A DNA stretch of 64,000 bases, from the NCBI GenBank assembly GCA_029948255.1, contig JALIZF010001800.1, forward strand, positions 372,001-436,000, in the 5' to 3' direction. The stretch is from Telmatactis stephensoni (taxonomy: Eukaryota; Cnidaria; Anthozoa; Actiniaria; Isophelliidae). How positions within the stretch are numbered: the stretch's first letter is position 1; each line of letters opens with the position of its first letter. Shown here one piece after another: positions 13,014-24,305 of the stretch. The notes beneath the pieces were generated by a model, which worked only from the letters and a program-made list of their open reading frames with translations, ran no database searches and was not told where the DNA came from. The translations under genes and the position numbers were made by a program.

Positions 13014-13591
13014 TTTGTCAAGAGACAGAACGTTTGCTGCACGTGCTATTTACTAGTGTCAGGCCCCCACGGCACCTCCAAAACAGGAAGCCCGCGTGAA
13101 GCTGATAGGAGCCCATACATAACTGTCCGTCCTCTCTTCATAATTTTTCCGTGTTTGTTTTTTTTAAACCCCTGACAGTTCGTAACAAGCTTTTCAATAA
13201 TATAGATTTATGTTTTAAAAGTTTTTTCAGCCGTCAAAGCGTCCGGTTCAGGAAAATGTATTTTTTACGTTCAAGCCTTTTCACGCGCGTTCAAGCCCAA
13301 TGATTGGGCAACAAAAAACATTCAGCTGAAGAATACCTGTTGTTCAATGGTGGACTGGATAAATAATATGAGCTCATACTTGAACTAACACATGAATTTG
13401 AATGTGGGGTTGGTAAATCCAGTTTAACACTACTCATCAGGGGTTAAGATTTTAAACTGTTGTCATTATGGTGGATGACAAACGTGTTTCATACTTCAAG
13501 GCCTTGAAGCTTAACCCTACACGTGATTACCAAGCAAATTGCATGTGATAGTGGAGGGGGGAAAGCAAAAACGGGCATAAGATGAACCCGG
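13014..13591. other. Nucleoplasmin upstream region
   Basis: This is the 5' flank of the nucleoplasmin gene. The ATG lies in the context AAAATGGCG. No other coding signal is seen before the TTTTG microsatellite. An ACAGGAAGCCC motif sits at 13083-13093. Confidence 0.5.
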
Positions 13592-13601
13592 GACTTACTT
13601 G

Positions 13602-13753
13602 ATTTTGTTTTGTTTTGTTTTGTTTTGTTTTGTTTTGTTTTGTTTTGTTTTGTTTTGTTTTGTTTTGTTTTGTTTTGTTTTGTTTTGTTTTGTTTTGTTT
13701 TGTTTTGTTTTGTTTTGTTTTATTTTGTTTTGTTTTGTTTTGTTTTGTTTTGT
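13602..13753. repeat. (TTTTG)n microsatellite
   Basis: About 30 tandem TTTTG units, almost perfect. Confidence 0.97.
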
Positions 13754-13991
13754 CAATTTTCTATGCGTATCTATAAAAGGAGAAATAATATACGCCCTAA
13801 AACATCCATGGAAAATACATAAATAGTTTTAATCAATAAACGACACGGTACCAAGAGAGTATAAATAGTATTGCACGGTATTTATAATTTTCAGTATAGA
13901 ATTTCGCACCAAATTTCGGTCGCATGACTTCAACAAGTTAATAATGCATTAACATTGTATTTCCGCAGATTAAAACAACCCTTGACGAGCT

Positions 13992-16374
13992 CACAGCATG
14001 AAATGCTGTATTTACACTTCTTTACGTAAGTCCTAAAGGTGCGTAAAGATTGATGGATATTTACCGTTATATTTACGGAGGAGCGTAAAGGTGCGAAAAG
14101 ATCGTAAAGAAACGTAAAGATACAGTAAAGGAACGTAAAAATATTGTTGTTATAAAGTTGCCTTAAACAGGCATAAAGATCCGTAAATATTCCGTCGTAA
14201 AGCTCACCGTAGAGGTGCGAAAAGACCGTAAAAACACGTAAAGAAACGTAAAGGCACGTAAAAATATAGGTATTGTAAAGTTGCCTTAAACAAGTCATAA
14301 AGATCCGTAAATACTCCGTCGTAAAGTTTGCCGTAAAGGTTCGAGAAGACCGTAAAGACATGTCAAGGAAAGCAAAACTATGTAAAAATCTTGGTATGTA
14401 CACTGCAAAATTTTATTTTTAGAATGGGTTAGTTTAATTCTTTCTTTGAGTAAAAGTCGGCTATCACCCAATACTGATTGAGTAAAAACTTACTATCTAC
14501 CCATTTTTTTTCTTTGAGTAAAATAAGTCAGCTTTTACTCAATATATTGAGTACAGTCTACTCAAAAACTGGTCAGGAACACGTTATCTTCGACTATGAT
14601 TGTTACAGTAGTCAGGAAATCGTCACGATCAACACGTATTTTTAACAGATACGTTTATTCTGGGCTTTATGCTTTTGCTAAAGGATTGCTAATATTGTTT
14701 ACGGTTCTACTTGTTAGGATCCACTCTATTAACTTTGTTAGGATCGACTGTTATAGTCTTCTGTGGTTGAAAAAGCATTACATTAGATTTTAAATATCAA
14801 AGCTGCCTTTAGGTCACTTTAGGGCCGCTAAATTTTACAGATGATTATGTCGATTACTTCAAGAACTCAATAACAAATCTGGAACGAATAAATTTTAATT
14901 AATTATAACACGATCACCGGAAGTATTTACCAAAGCTGACCAATCATGACGCGCCATTTGATATTTGAACTCTTGCCGCTCGACCAATTACAAATTCGTT
15001 GATGTTCGTTATGGTTGTTGAACACGCGTGAATTCTATGAAGTTTGTCTCGATAAATATGCCCTCTATTGCCTCAAAGATCTTCAGCTTGTTGCTCGATT
15101 CAATGAAAGATACAAAGAAAAACTTTTACTTAAAAATATTGGCCGAGAAGAAACTGATAGAACAGCTTAAAAGCTAACATTGTGACTGGGATTTAAGCTT
15201 ATGTTCTGATGCTTGGCGCCATACATTTAACCGATCTCCAATCGATTCTAAAGCTAAAATAACTTTTTGGTAAGTAGCATTTGTTGAAATTTATATTTTA
15301 AAAGTAAGCTATAGTGTTATGACGTGTTGTCAGTCCGTTTCTATGGAAGATTTGACTCGCGCGAGATCGAAATGAGCGAAATGAGCAGTTGATTCATATG
15401 AGTCGAGAGCGCGTTTATCTTCGTGGTGAATTAGCATCAAAAGAAGTGGATACAATTAAAAGTTTCTTATGTGATTGTTTCTAGGATGCTAAAGACCATT
15501 CGAAGGTCTTTGACCGTCTGCGAAGCTTACTGTTTCCGTCTCCAGTTTACGAGCAAGTAAATGACCTAATGTCGCGCTACGATACCTTAATTCTAGTATA
15601 ATGGACTGATAAGACTAGATCATGCTGTATTGGATACGTTGAAACAGAGTATTTTATGTATATTTTGATATTCAAATATTTTAAATATATTTAGAGATTT
15701 TGAAATGTAATTTCACTAAGAAGGTTACTGTTTTTTGAATAAAATATATTTACTCTTTAAATCGTTTTATATCTATGATATGAACAAGCTTCTCAAAATG
15801 TAGGATTTGGAGGTCATTACATTTGCTTTAGAGCGCTAACACTAAAACCATGAAACAACCTAGCAAATAGTAGCAAAGTTCTTTGTTCTCCATAGTTTGA
15901 TTAGAAGTGCGCGTAAATGTAGCTTTGGGGATTTTTACGATTAAAAATGTACGCGTGAAAGTCGGTTTTTGTATCTTTACGATGACTACTGTACGCATAA
16001 ATAGTGATTTTGCGCATCTTTTCCATCACGAATATACCCGTAAAGATTGCTTTTGCGCATCTTTACGATGGCGATTGTACGCGTAAATACTGGTTTTGCG
16101 CATCTTTTCCATCACGAATATACCCGTAAAGATTGCTTTTGCGCATCTTTACGATGACGATTATATGCATTAAGGTGAGATTTACGGATCTTTTGAGCTC
16201 CGTAAATATACCGGTAAATTATGTCTGTACCGGCACCTTTACAATCACCGTGATAGTACCGTAAATACAATCTTTACGCACTTGTAAATAATGCCGTAAA
16301 GAGGCGTAAACTATTTCTTTACGGAACCTTTGTGGATTCTTTACGGATACGTAAATACAGCTTTTCATGCTGTG
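13992..16374. mobile_element. 2.4-kb foldback element with CGTAAAG-repeat arms
   Basis: The left terminus is CACAGCATGAAATGCTGT followed by ATTTAC. The right terminus is the inverted copy, GTAAATACAGC then TTTTCATGCTGTG. Each terminus contains its own small hairpin (AGCAT, GAA, ATGCT). The left arm (to about 14400) is packed with CGTAAAG-type units; the right arm (from about 15900) carries the complement CTTTACG. The two arms could therefore form a long imperfect duplex. GCT flanks both ends and may be a 3-bp target duplication. The interior (14404-15900) has repeated TTGAGTAAAA units near the left and no recognisable transposase. Confidence 0.75.
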
Positions 16375-16522
16375 GCTGCGTCAGTGTTTCAAACCTGATG
16401 AATAAGATTCATTGTTAAAAAATGTCTAGTTTTGTATTTTGTGAATGAATGATGTATTTCAAAAAACATCTTGTCACTCCAGATTCTGCAAATATCAAAA
16501 GCACTGAAGTAAGAAGACGATT

Positions 16523-19500
16523 TTACATGTCTCCTTTTGTCGTCATCGCAGCTACTTTCTTGGCGCATGTTTCACAGTCTTCAACAGATTTTGTCAACAT
16601 TTCCTCTGTTTCTGGACTAAACATCGTAGCAACATCAATATTAAGCATGTGGGAACGAACTGAAAGTTAATGACGAAATGAGAAGATTAAAAACATAATA
16701 ATCAATAATAAAAGAATCACGCAAACATTAACTAATCTCCCTCCAAGGGATGAGAGAAAAGCCTTATAAGTCAAGGTTGCTGCCTAATGGCTGCCTGGTA
16801 GCCACTGGTGCCTTACGGACGCCAAGGCAGAAGAAAACGGCTATAAACTGAGAATTTTTCTTAGCCGACCAGAAGCGTTGTAAGTACTTTTATGCTTGCT
16901 CAGATGCCAATGAACTTGGATTTATGCTTGTTCTGTTAATTTGATGTTTCTCAAGGATTTTGTTGATAGCACGTCCTTTTCAGCCCAATTTCAATTATCT
17001 CCCTACCCCGTAAATTAACGCGCGTGTCGTAAACGTTGTTTGAAGTAGTTAAAGTGAATGGTTTTCTTAAGATTTAATTCATGCTTGCTTAGCTAGTCGT
17101 CCAGTTTTGAACAATTGGGCCCAAATTTAGATATTCTTCCGTATATGTCAAAGACGGTGTGCACACGTGTAGTTATGCTTACTTATATTGTACTTCCATA
17201 AACTTTTATTGTGAATAAATAACGTCGCGCGCCCAAAACAGATCTGTTACAAGAAGCGATCGATATTTAGGCTGTTATGATTTATTGCTGAATATGAACA
17301 CTCAGTAACAACCTACCGCTTGCATTACGCAACTCACTGTTCATTCTGTCCAATTCTTTCTGCATCTCTGACATTTCTGACATCATCCTAGCATATTCAT
17401 CTGAAATCAGTTTAAAAACACGGAAACCATGGTTGTTCATTAAAACATTGTAGAAACGTCTCTAAATAGCATGACACCCAAATAAAAACACATTAAACAT
17501 AGAAAACATTCAGGCTCCCCTGGTTTTTACGACCGACGGATAGCAAAAGTGCATGAAATCAACAATATGCAGACTTAGTGAGATTATTTATCCATTTCGT
17601 GAAATGACAAAACAAATTGACCTGCTGTGAACACGAATTTGTTGGGTTTTGTCCGTCTCTCGTGAGAAACTCAAATCAACTTCTGGTAATAAACATCGGA
17701 AGTCTTGCCTGGGTGTATAAAACCTTTATGAGCCCCTGAATACAGAGTCTGCGTGTGTTGATTCCGCCTCTGCTTCCGTAGCCCCTGAAAACAAGGCTTA
17801 AATATATAGAAAAGTCGATAGGCCTGACGCTAGGAAGGAGTTCGTCAGAAACTATACAGGACATTAATTGCTGAAATCTGATTTTTATTTTTGGAGATAT
17901 TTGATGATGGAATTCCATCAGAACTTGGCTCATAGAAATGATGCGTGCCTGATAATACCACCCCACCCCTCGGGTGCCTTCCAGTAGTTCAGATTAGTTA
18001 TTTTGATCCCTAAATGGTTCATCTTCCTTCTTACCTTGTCCTTCATTCGAACGTTGCATATTCAAGTCTTTTGGTGCACAATTCTAAACATAAAGCAAAA
18101 TATAGTCACTGATAAGACAATCCCATTCATTTAATCTCCAAATAGTCAATAACACGTTCTCTCTGAGCAGTTCTATACATTTCTTATAACATTATCATTT
18201 CATGAATCGATTTTTAGTAATTCATTTTTTGGTGTTAACGTTTTGAGACCTGTTTTTCTTACCTTGTTATGAGGAGGGGAGATCTGTTTTCGATTATTCA
18301 AGCTTGTTCCGCCTGTGACTAATGCACTTTGAAAATATGAATGACACGAGTTAGGGGCACATGATGTCCCATACTTCGGCTTTTGATGTACGGAAGGGCA
18401 TTAATGTTAATTCACCATTTCCATACATCGGTTCAGTGGTCACAAACAAAGCACTGGAGCGAGGCTTCAGGGTGCACACAAAGGATTATATATTCCAATT
18501 TGTACCCTGAAGCCTCGCTTGGATGCTTAGTGTGTGACCACTGAACCGATGTACGTATGGAAATTGAATAAATAAATAAATTATAAATAAACATAAATAA
18601 ATATAGATAATATAAATAAATTATAAATGACGTTATTTAAAACGTCATTTTTCCCCCCTAAAAATTGGATCAAAATTCTGAAAAAAATCTAACTTTTACA
18701 ATTGGGATTATGAAGGTCTATTATTTTGAATAAAATGTGTTGGTTTTTTTTTAGTGTCCAGTTCCCCTTTAACCACAGAATTTGATTTTCATGTTGAAGA
18801 CATCATTCTCTTCAGTGATAAAGTTTCCACAAAATCATACCAAGAAATGGCCAGTAAATGATTTTGCCTAATATTACCAAGAAAATCACGTTGTTTCTTC
18901 CTCCTGAATGGATTTTTGCTATGCGAAAACATATGGTCATCGTAATTAGTATAAAAACAGCCGACAGACTGTCGCTAAGTACTTTGGGTCGTCATGGTAA
19001 CCAGACAAGTATAAATATCATAAGAATAATTTGAAAAAAGAAAAAGCTCTAAGGAAATTATGACTGCTTGGAATGGAAAATTATCTTTTGATAGGGAATG
19101 TATTCTAGATATTGACTATTCAAAACACGTTTAACTTTTTCTATTTTTTATGGCCGATTAACTAATTTTCACTGCAGGTGTACTTGAACGAATAAAATTC
19201 CCAATAAAAAAAGATTTTATAGAGATTCAGCTGTCTCGAGAAAATTGAGCTACCTATCAATAATTGTCTATAAATACAGTATGAAAATCGTATTTTTAAA
19301 GGCACTAAAGCCTCCATGTGCTAATACTACAGTATTAACTTGCGGCAAAATGGAGTTTCAATTCTCATTACACCCGAAATCATTGCATCGCGACCTAGTC
19401 ATACCAAGATCGGTTTGATTTTGTTCTTTGCGATCTAACAACAGACAGGTCGCAGAAAATACCAAAATCGATCAACACAACAAAAGCGTAATTTGCAGGT

Positions 19501-19760
19501 CGCGATGCAACGATTTCGGCTGTAAATTAAAATCGATATTTCCTATCCAAACTCGAATCAAATCAATATTAAATTTTTGTCTTCTACACTCTTGAAATGT
19601 GGTTCTTTCAATTACTCTTAGTGAAATGAGAATAGATGATTTATCAGAGCTGGCAACAGCCCTAAATAACTGTTTTTGAAATAAGGAATTTCTTGATGAA
19701 ACCAAGCTCTTACCTACCTGCTGGTTGGAAGGATATCGTTATCCATAACAGTTTGAAATG
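16523..19760 (-). CDS. Unidentified coiled-coil protein, N-terminus unresolved
   Basis: Four minus-strand exons join in phase: 18263-18312, 18035-18083, 17317-17400 and 16523-16659. All have GT-AG borders and the last ends in TAA. Together they encode about 105 residues. The middle part, EYARMMSEMSEMQKELDRMN, is a Met/Glu-rich amphipathic helix, probably a coiled coil. It is followed by SPETEEMLTKSVEDCETCAK. A probable 5' exon lies at 19718-19760. Its only ATG frame (MDNDILPTS) does not have the right phase to join 18263-18312, so either another exon lies between or the start is elsewhere. I do not recognise the family. Confidence 0.5.
18411..18566. mobile_element. Inverted-repeat element (MITE-like)
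   Basis: The left arm (ATTTCCATACATCGGTTCAG, then TGGTCACA) is mirrored on the right (TGTGACCACTGAACCGATGT, then CGTATGGAAAT). A second nested pair, GCGAGGCTTCAGGGTGCA and GTACCCTGAAGCCTCGCTT, completes the hairpin. About 155 bp, in or beside an intron of the coiled-coil gene. Confidence 0.8.
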
Positions 19761-20352
19761 CTGTACAGAACAAATCAGTCTGTCAAAACAATTCTTCGTT
19801 TTTCGGATTGCAAACTCTAAAAAATAAATGTTTTGTCATTATACCACGCTGTTCTCAAAAGAATTCTGAAAATACACCACTTAGTATAATTTTTTTTTTC
19901 GTAAATGGTTTCTTTTAATTAATCTTACTAATGTTTTCACCTGACAATTTTAAGATTTAAAGTGTAAGCGAAAATGTTTCATAAATTATTCAACGGAAAC
20001 AAAACAAATTTAGCGATCCACTTTAGGTTAAAAGATGTACCAAACCACAGCAATATCAAATTGTTCTCGAAGAAATATCCGAAGAAATGCTGTTAGGTGC
20101 CAATGAGATAACAATCAGATTTCCCTTGAAAGCAAAGAAATGACGAAACTTTCGTTTGAACTGATCCCAAGGCAAATTAGTGACTCTCAATTTTATGTCA
20201 TCAACTGAAACTCCCAATAACTCGTTCTTATAATCATTTCTGTCTAAAACACTAGTTTTATCAAAGCCATTCATTATTTACCGACAAAATTCGATAGGAC
20301 TTACCGAGTAATGTCGACCCACGCAGATGTACAAGACGATGAATATTCTCTT

Positions 20353-20556
20353 CTACTCTTTCGCGTATTTTGCATAAACAAAGTAAACCAAGACTCCAAA
20401 AACAGTACCAACAAGGAAAGAAAAGATAGCCAGAATAAGTTTAAATCGAAGAGGATATTTTCTTTTGTTTTTATAGCTTGAAAAATGTCTTCCTTCGTCT
20501 GTTAATGGCTGTTGACAGTGAACTTCCATAAGATGCTGCGACGTGCCGGTTTTCAT
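20353..20556 (-). CDS. Possible small single-pass membrane protein (67 aa)
   Basis: An ATG-started frame of 67 codons. A basic stretch (YKNKRKYPLRFK) precedes one strong hydrophobic segment, LILAIFSFLVGTVFGVLVYF, and a short YAKYAKE end. The layout suggests a tail-anchored or single-pass protein. It starts about 520 bp from the divergent FAHD1 start, and a strong donor (GTAAGT, at about 20304) follows its stop. It could therefore be an upstream frame in the leader exon of the coiled-coil gene rather than a separate gene. No homologue is recognised. Confidence 0.4.
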   Translation of the reverse strand: MKTGTSQHLMEVHCQQPLTDEGRHFSSYKNKRKYPLRFKLILAIFSFLVGTVFGVLVYFVYAKYAKE

Positions 20557-20820
20557 TTTGAGCGGGAAAATCTGAGCGCGCGCGCCGCATCTCCTTTTTG
20601 CTAAATAGTCTATTTTTAGAAAGGATTTTTATTGGCTGATGGCAAAACCATTGTCTTTTTGTATCTCATCTTTATTCTTTAGTTTATTCATGAATGGGTC
20701 TGTTATCATTATTACAGGAGCCTTCTGTCATTATTTTCCTCGTAATTATCATTATTTAACATTTTTATTTTATTCTATTTTATTATTTCATTTCATCTTC
20801 TTATTTTAATTGTTTACCGT

Positions 20821-20955
<135 letters not shown>

Positions 20956-21073
20956 GTTTTTTATATATCTATTTTTTATTTGGAGCATTTCTAGCAATGG
21001 TGACTGCACAGGAAGCCCAGGCTCATAGCCCATTGACTAGCCTAGTGTCCCGTCCTTCTCGGCCAACGCCAAG

Positions 21074-22946
21074 ATGGCTAAAGCAACAGCAAAAGATCTC
21101 AGAAATTTTGTCGAATTTGGACGTAAAATTGTAGCTATTGGGCGAAACTACAGGTATCAAATTCTAAAATATAATAATAGATTAATTAAAATCATTTTAT
21201 TGTTTCATTAGCCCTGATGCTGCTTTTATTTCTGTGGTGAAAAGAGTTTGGAAGACTACTTCAAATGATGCTTTCATGTTTTCTAGAGATCATGCCGTCG
21301 AGTTAGGAAATCCTGTACCAGAGAAACCTTTGATATTCCTAAAGCCACCATCATCTTTCATTCGTGAAGGCAAAAATATTGAGGTAATATTTAATGATAC
21401 ATATATCAGCAAATCAAACAATATACAAACAATTGTCAGTCTAGGCCACAGGAATCCCATCGGCACAAAGAATGTGGTATTATTCCCTTGCATACTAAAA
21501 TGTATATTTCCCTAGCTAGCTTGCAGTAAAATTAGCATTTACCTGTAACAGGATGGGTTCAGTTGAACCTATGTCCCTTCCTTGAAATATCCATCTTTTG
21601 ATGATAAAGTTCGATCATACATAGTTGCTTATTAAAGCACCTTAAGCTGACAGCTAGAACAGAAAAACGTTTAATAGCAGGCTATTATAAGGACACCATA
21701 GATTTTTAAGCTCAATATTTTTATATACAAGCCACTTTAGACACAAAGAACAAAATATCAAAATTTGGTATGCCATGCATTTCTGAGATATAATACTTTG
21801 GGAGAGGTGACATTTCTATCAGCAAAAAAAATCATTGTTTTAATAAGTATCCCTGCAAAGCTTTACTGTATGTCATAACATTTTGTAAAAAGTTTTTACT
21901 AAAGCCAGTTAAAGTGTAGCAGTTATGTTTTTCATGCTTGGATCATTGCAGAGGTCCGTAAAGATTGCCCTTAAACTGACGAAGTTATGAATTCTTAAGG
22001 CTAGATATTTTTGTGGAATTTTCATTAAAAAATGTATGTGTTTAGCATGATAACACGGCTTGCAGGGCGTGTGACGTCCATCCACTGTACATTTCTTTGT
22101 AAAAATGCTAAGTTTTACAGGGGCAGATTTGAGTCCTTTTTTCTCAATATTTTTCCAAAATATCCTCTTGGCAGTTTCCAATTTATATGGTGGTGCACCC
22201 CCTCCTGAAGATGGTGCACCTCTTCCTGAAAATAATCCTGGATCCACCATTTTTAAAAATTCATATCTTTGTCAGTTTAAGATCAATCTTTCCGAAACTT
22301 TGCAATTTTACTAGTACTGATTTGACAAATTTGATAGTGAATTCCTTTTTCCGACAAATCAAATTATGTCGTGCGTGACACGGGTCTATAGTGGGCATTA
22401 AATAGAGGACTTCCACTCTATTTTGTAGGTCATTAAATAAACTATTTTATTCAGATACCCTATGGATGTAGTGAATTACATCATGAAGTTGAGCTTGGAG
22501 TCATAATTGGCAAAACTGGCTCTTGTATTCCTGAATCTGATGCCATGAACTATGTTGGTGGTTATGCATTAGCTCTTGACATGACAGACAGGTCATTGCA
22601 GAATGAAGTCAAAAAGAAGGGGCATCCATGGACAATAGCTAAGGGTTTCGATACATCAAATCCCATCAGCGATTTTATTCCCAAAGCAACCATACCAGAT
22701 CCAACTGATGTGAAGCTGTGGTTGAAAGTTGACGAAGAGATGAAACAAGATGGGAATACTCGTGACATGATTTTTAGCATTCCAGTACTTATTAATTATA
22801 TTAGTAAGATTATGACCTTAGAGGAAGGTGATCTCATTATTACAGGGACACCAGCTGGAGTTTCCCCTGTGAAGACAGGACAAACAATAACAGCTGGTCT
22901 TGGTGATATTTTGACCATGAAATTCCCAGTTGTAAATAAAGTTTGA
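21074..22946 (+). CDS. FAHD1: FAHD1, acylpyruvase / oxaloacetate decarboxylase (3 exons)
   Basis: Exons 21074-21153, 21287-21383 and 22455-22946 join in phase to 222 codons plus TGA, the usual length of FAHD1. The N-terminus has FGRKIVAIGRNYRDHA. Exon 2 carries LIFLKPPSSF. Exon 3 has the metal-site segment LHHEVELGVIIGK, then MNYVGGYALALDMTDR, which supplies the third acidic ligand, and ends with LEEGDLIITGTPAGVSPVK. The family is a mitochondrial fumarylacetoacetate-hydrolase-fold enzyme that decarboxylates oxaloacetate and cleaves acylpyruvates with Mg or Mn. The start is the first ATG (GCCAAGATGG, a good Kozak context). An AATAAA lies five bases after the stop. Intron 2 contains a copy of a dispersed repeat (22118-22248). 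Confidence 0.95.
22118..22248 (+). mobile_element. CAGGGG-ended dispersed repeat, copy 1
   Basis: Starts CAGGGGCAGATTTGAG and runs through GTTTCCAATTTATATGGTG, then GTGCACCCCCTCCTGAAGA, to AATCCTGGATCCACC. Related copies are at 34845-34986 (opposite strand) and 42178-42330. It lies in FAHD1 intron 2. Confidence 0.65.
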
Positions 22947-23408
22947 CTCAAATAAATTAGCTCAATATTCAGATATTGTTTGTGTAATAGTGAAATATGC
23001 ATTTTCTGGAATGAGATCAGTTCTCAGTGGATACTTTAAAAAAATGTCACACAAAGAGGCATCAAACCCATGTGACTGTGGGACTAGACCAAAAGGGATG
23101 TAAAACTGTAAAAATACACCTAAGTTTTGTCTCTGGCATTACTTTGTGGTTCCACAAAATATCCATACCCCCTCCCCCTATAAACATAAATCCAAATATG
23201 ATACAGCATTCTCTTTGTATTTACTTTCTTTGTACTGTACCCCCTCCTTCCCCTCCACACACACACACCCCCCCCCCTCTTCCTTCCCCCCTCCACAGCT
23301 TGTCAGGAGTCAATCACTTACCAAATAACGCATTCATTTGTTCATTCATTTTTCTTTTAATTCATTGACCTGTTGACTTTATTTATTTATCTATTTATCT
23401 ATCTATAT

Positions 23409-23816
23409 CCCCGGGGGGGGACTCCTATATATAAGAGGACAGGGATGCTCGTCGGAAATTTTAAAAATTACCCCTAAAAGGTACCAAAGTCATATCCGGG
23501 GTGGGTGTGGCAGTACATGTTTTTACCCCTAAAAGGTACCAACTCAAAAACACTAAATTTAACATTTTGCATATTTTAGTCAATCAAGCAATCAATTGTG
23601 TCTATTTATATACGAAGAATTTGATGGTCGTGCAATCCAATCTTTGTTTCTAGTATTTAATCGTTGATGACCCTAAAAGGTACCAGCTAGGTCTCTAGTA
23701 GTCCACTAAAATCTGGGACACCCTAAAAGGTATCAGATCGCTGATTTTGACCCCTAAAAGGTACGACGAACATCCCCGTCCATTTCCGATCGGAGTCCCC
23801 ACCCCCCCCCCCTGGG
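23409..23816. mobile_element. GGGGACTCC-terminus MITE, copy 1
   Basis: The left end CCCCGGGGGGGGACTCC, then GGATGCTCGTCG, is mirrored at the right by CGACGAACATCCCCGTCC and GGAGTCCCC. Inside, the unit CCCCTAAAAGGTACC recurs several times. Related copies: 26404-26812, 37667-38053, 49292-49537 and 61938-62343, plus a doubtful remnant at 24003-24122. It lies between FAHD1 and the first STING gene. Confidence 0.8.
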
Positions 23817-24002
23817 TCTATATCTATGTGACAGTTTATAAGAACAAAAAATCAGTTATTCTAAATTGTTGAGGCAATTGATAGTAGTTATACACAATTA
23901 CAGAATATTGCTGAAATGAAGGCCTAAAGCCATTCAACTTTCTATCTCTGGCAGAAGCCCATGAATGGGCTCCAATCCTGACTCACGTTCCCAGTGGTTG
24001 GG

Positions 24003-24122
24003 TGACTCCCATATATTTTGTACAGGGATGAACTTCATACCTTTTAAGGGTCAAAATCCGGATATTTGGAAACAGTATCAAGAAGGAAAGGGTCCAGAGT
24101 CCTCTCGGGGGGAGGGGGGGGT
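24003..24122. mobile_element. Degenerate remnant of the same MITE family
   Basis: GGTGACTCCCATATATTTTG, an ATACCTTTTAAGGGTCAAAA unit and a G-rich end recall the family, but both termini are eroded. Confidence 0.4.
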
Positions 24123-24305
24123 TGGACCTGAACCATTCCTGTAATCTGCTTCTGTTTGAGATTTTGTATGTTTTATTGGTATTTTTAGGGATAAAAATAG
24201 CTTGAGCTACCCCAATTTTGGTATTAGTTTGAGAGTGCATGAAAATGAAAACTTCGATAATCATCTTCATCCAAATTGTATGGTAGTCCCCCCTGGTTGT
24301 TGTTA

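Noticed and set aside
13599..13826. Phenylalanine/cysteine/leucine repeat frames
   Set aside because: They are translations of the TTTTG microsatellite.
13930..14403. 157-residue minus-strand frame rich in FLY and LRQ segments
   Set aside because: It is the repetitive left arm of the foldback element read through.
20056..20274. 72-residue minus-strand frame
   Set aside because: It has no recognisable domain and no supporting splice sites, and the composition is not clearly coding. An exon cannot be excluded.
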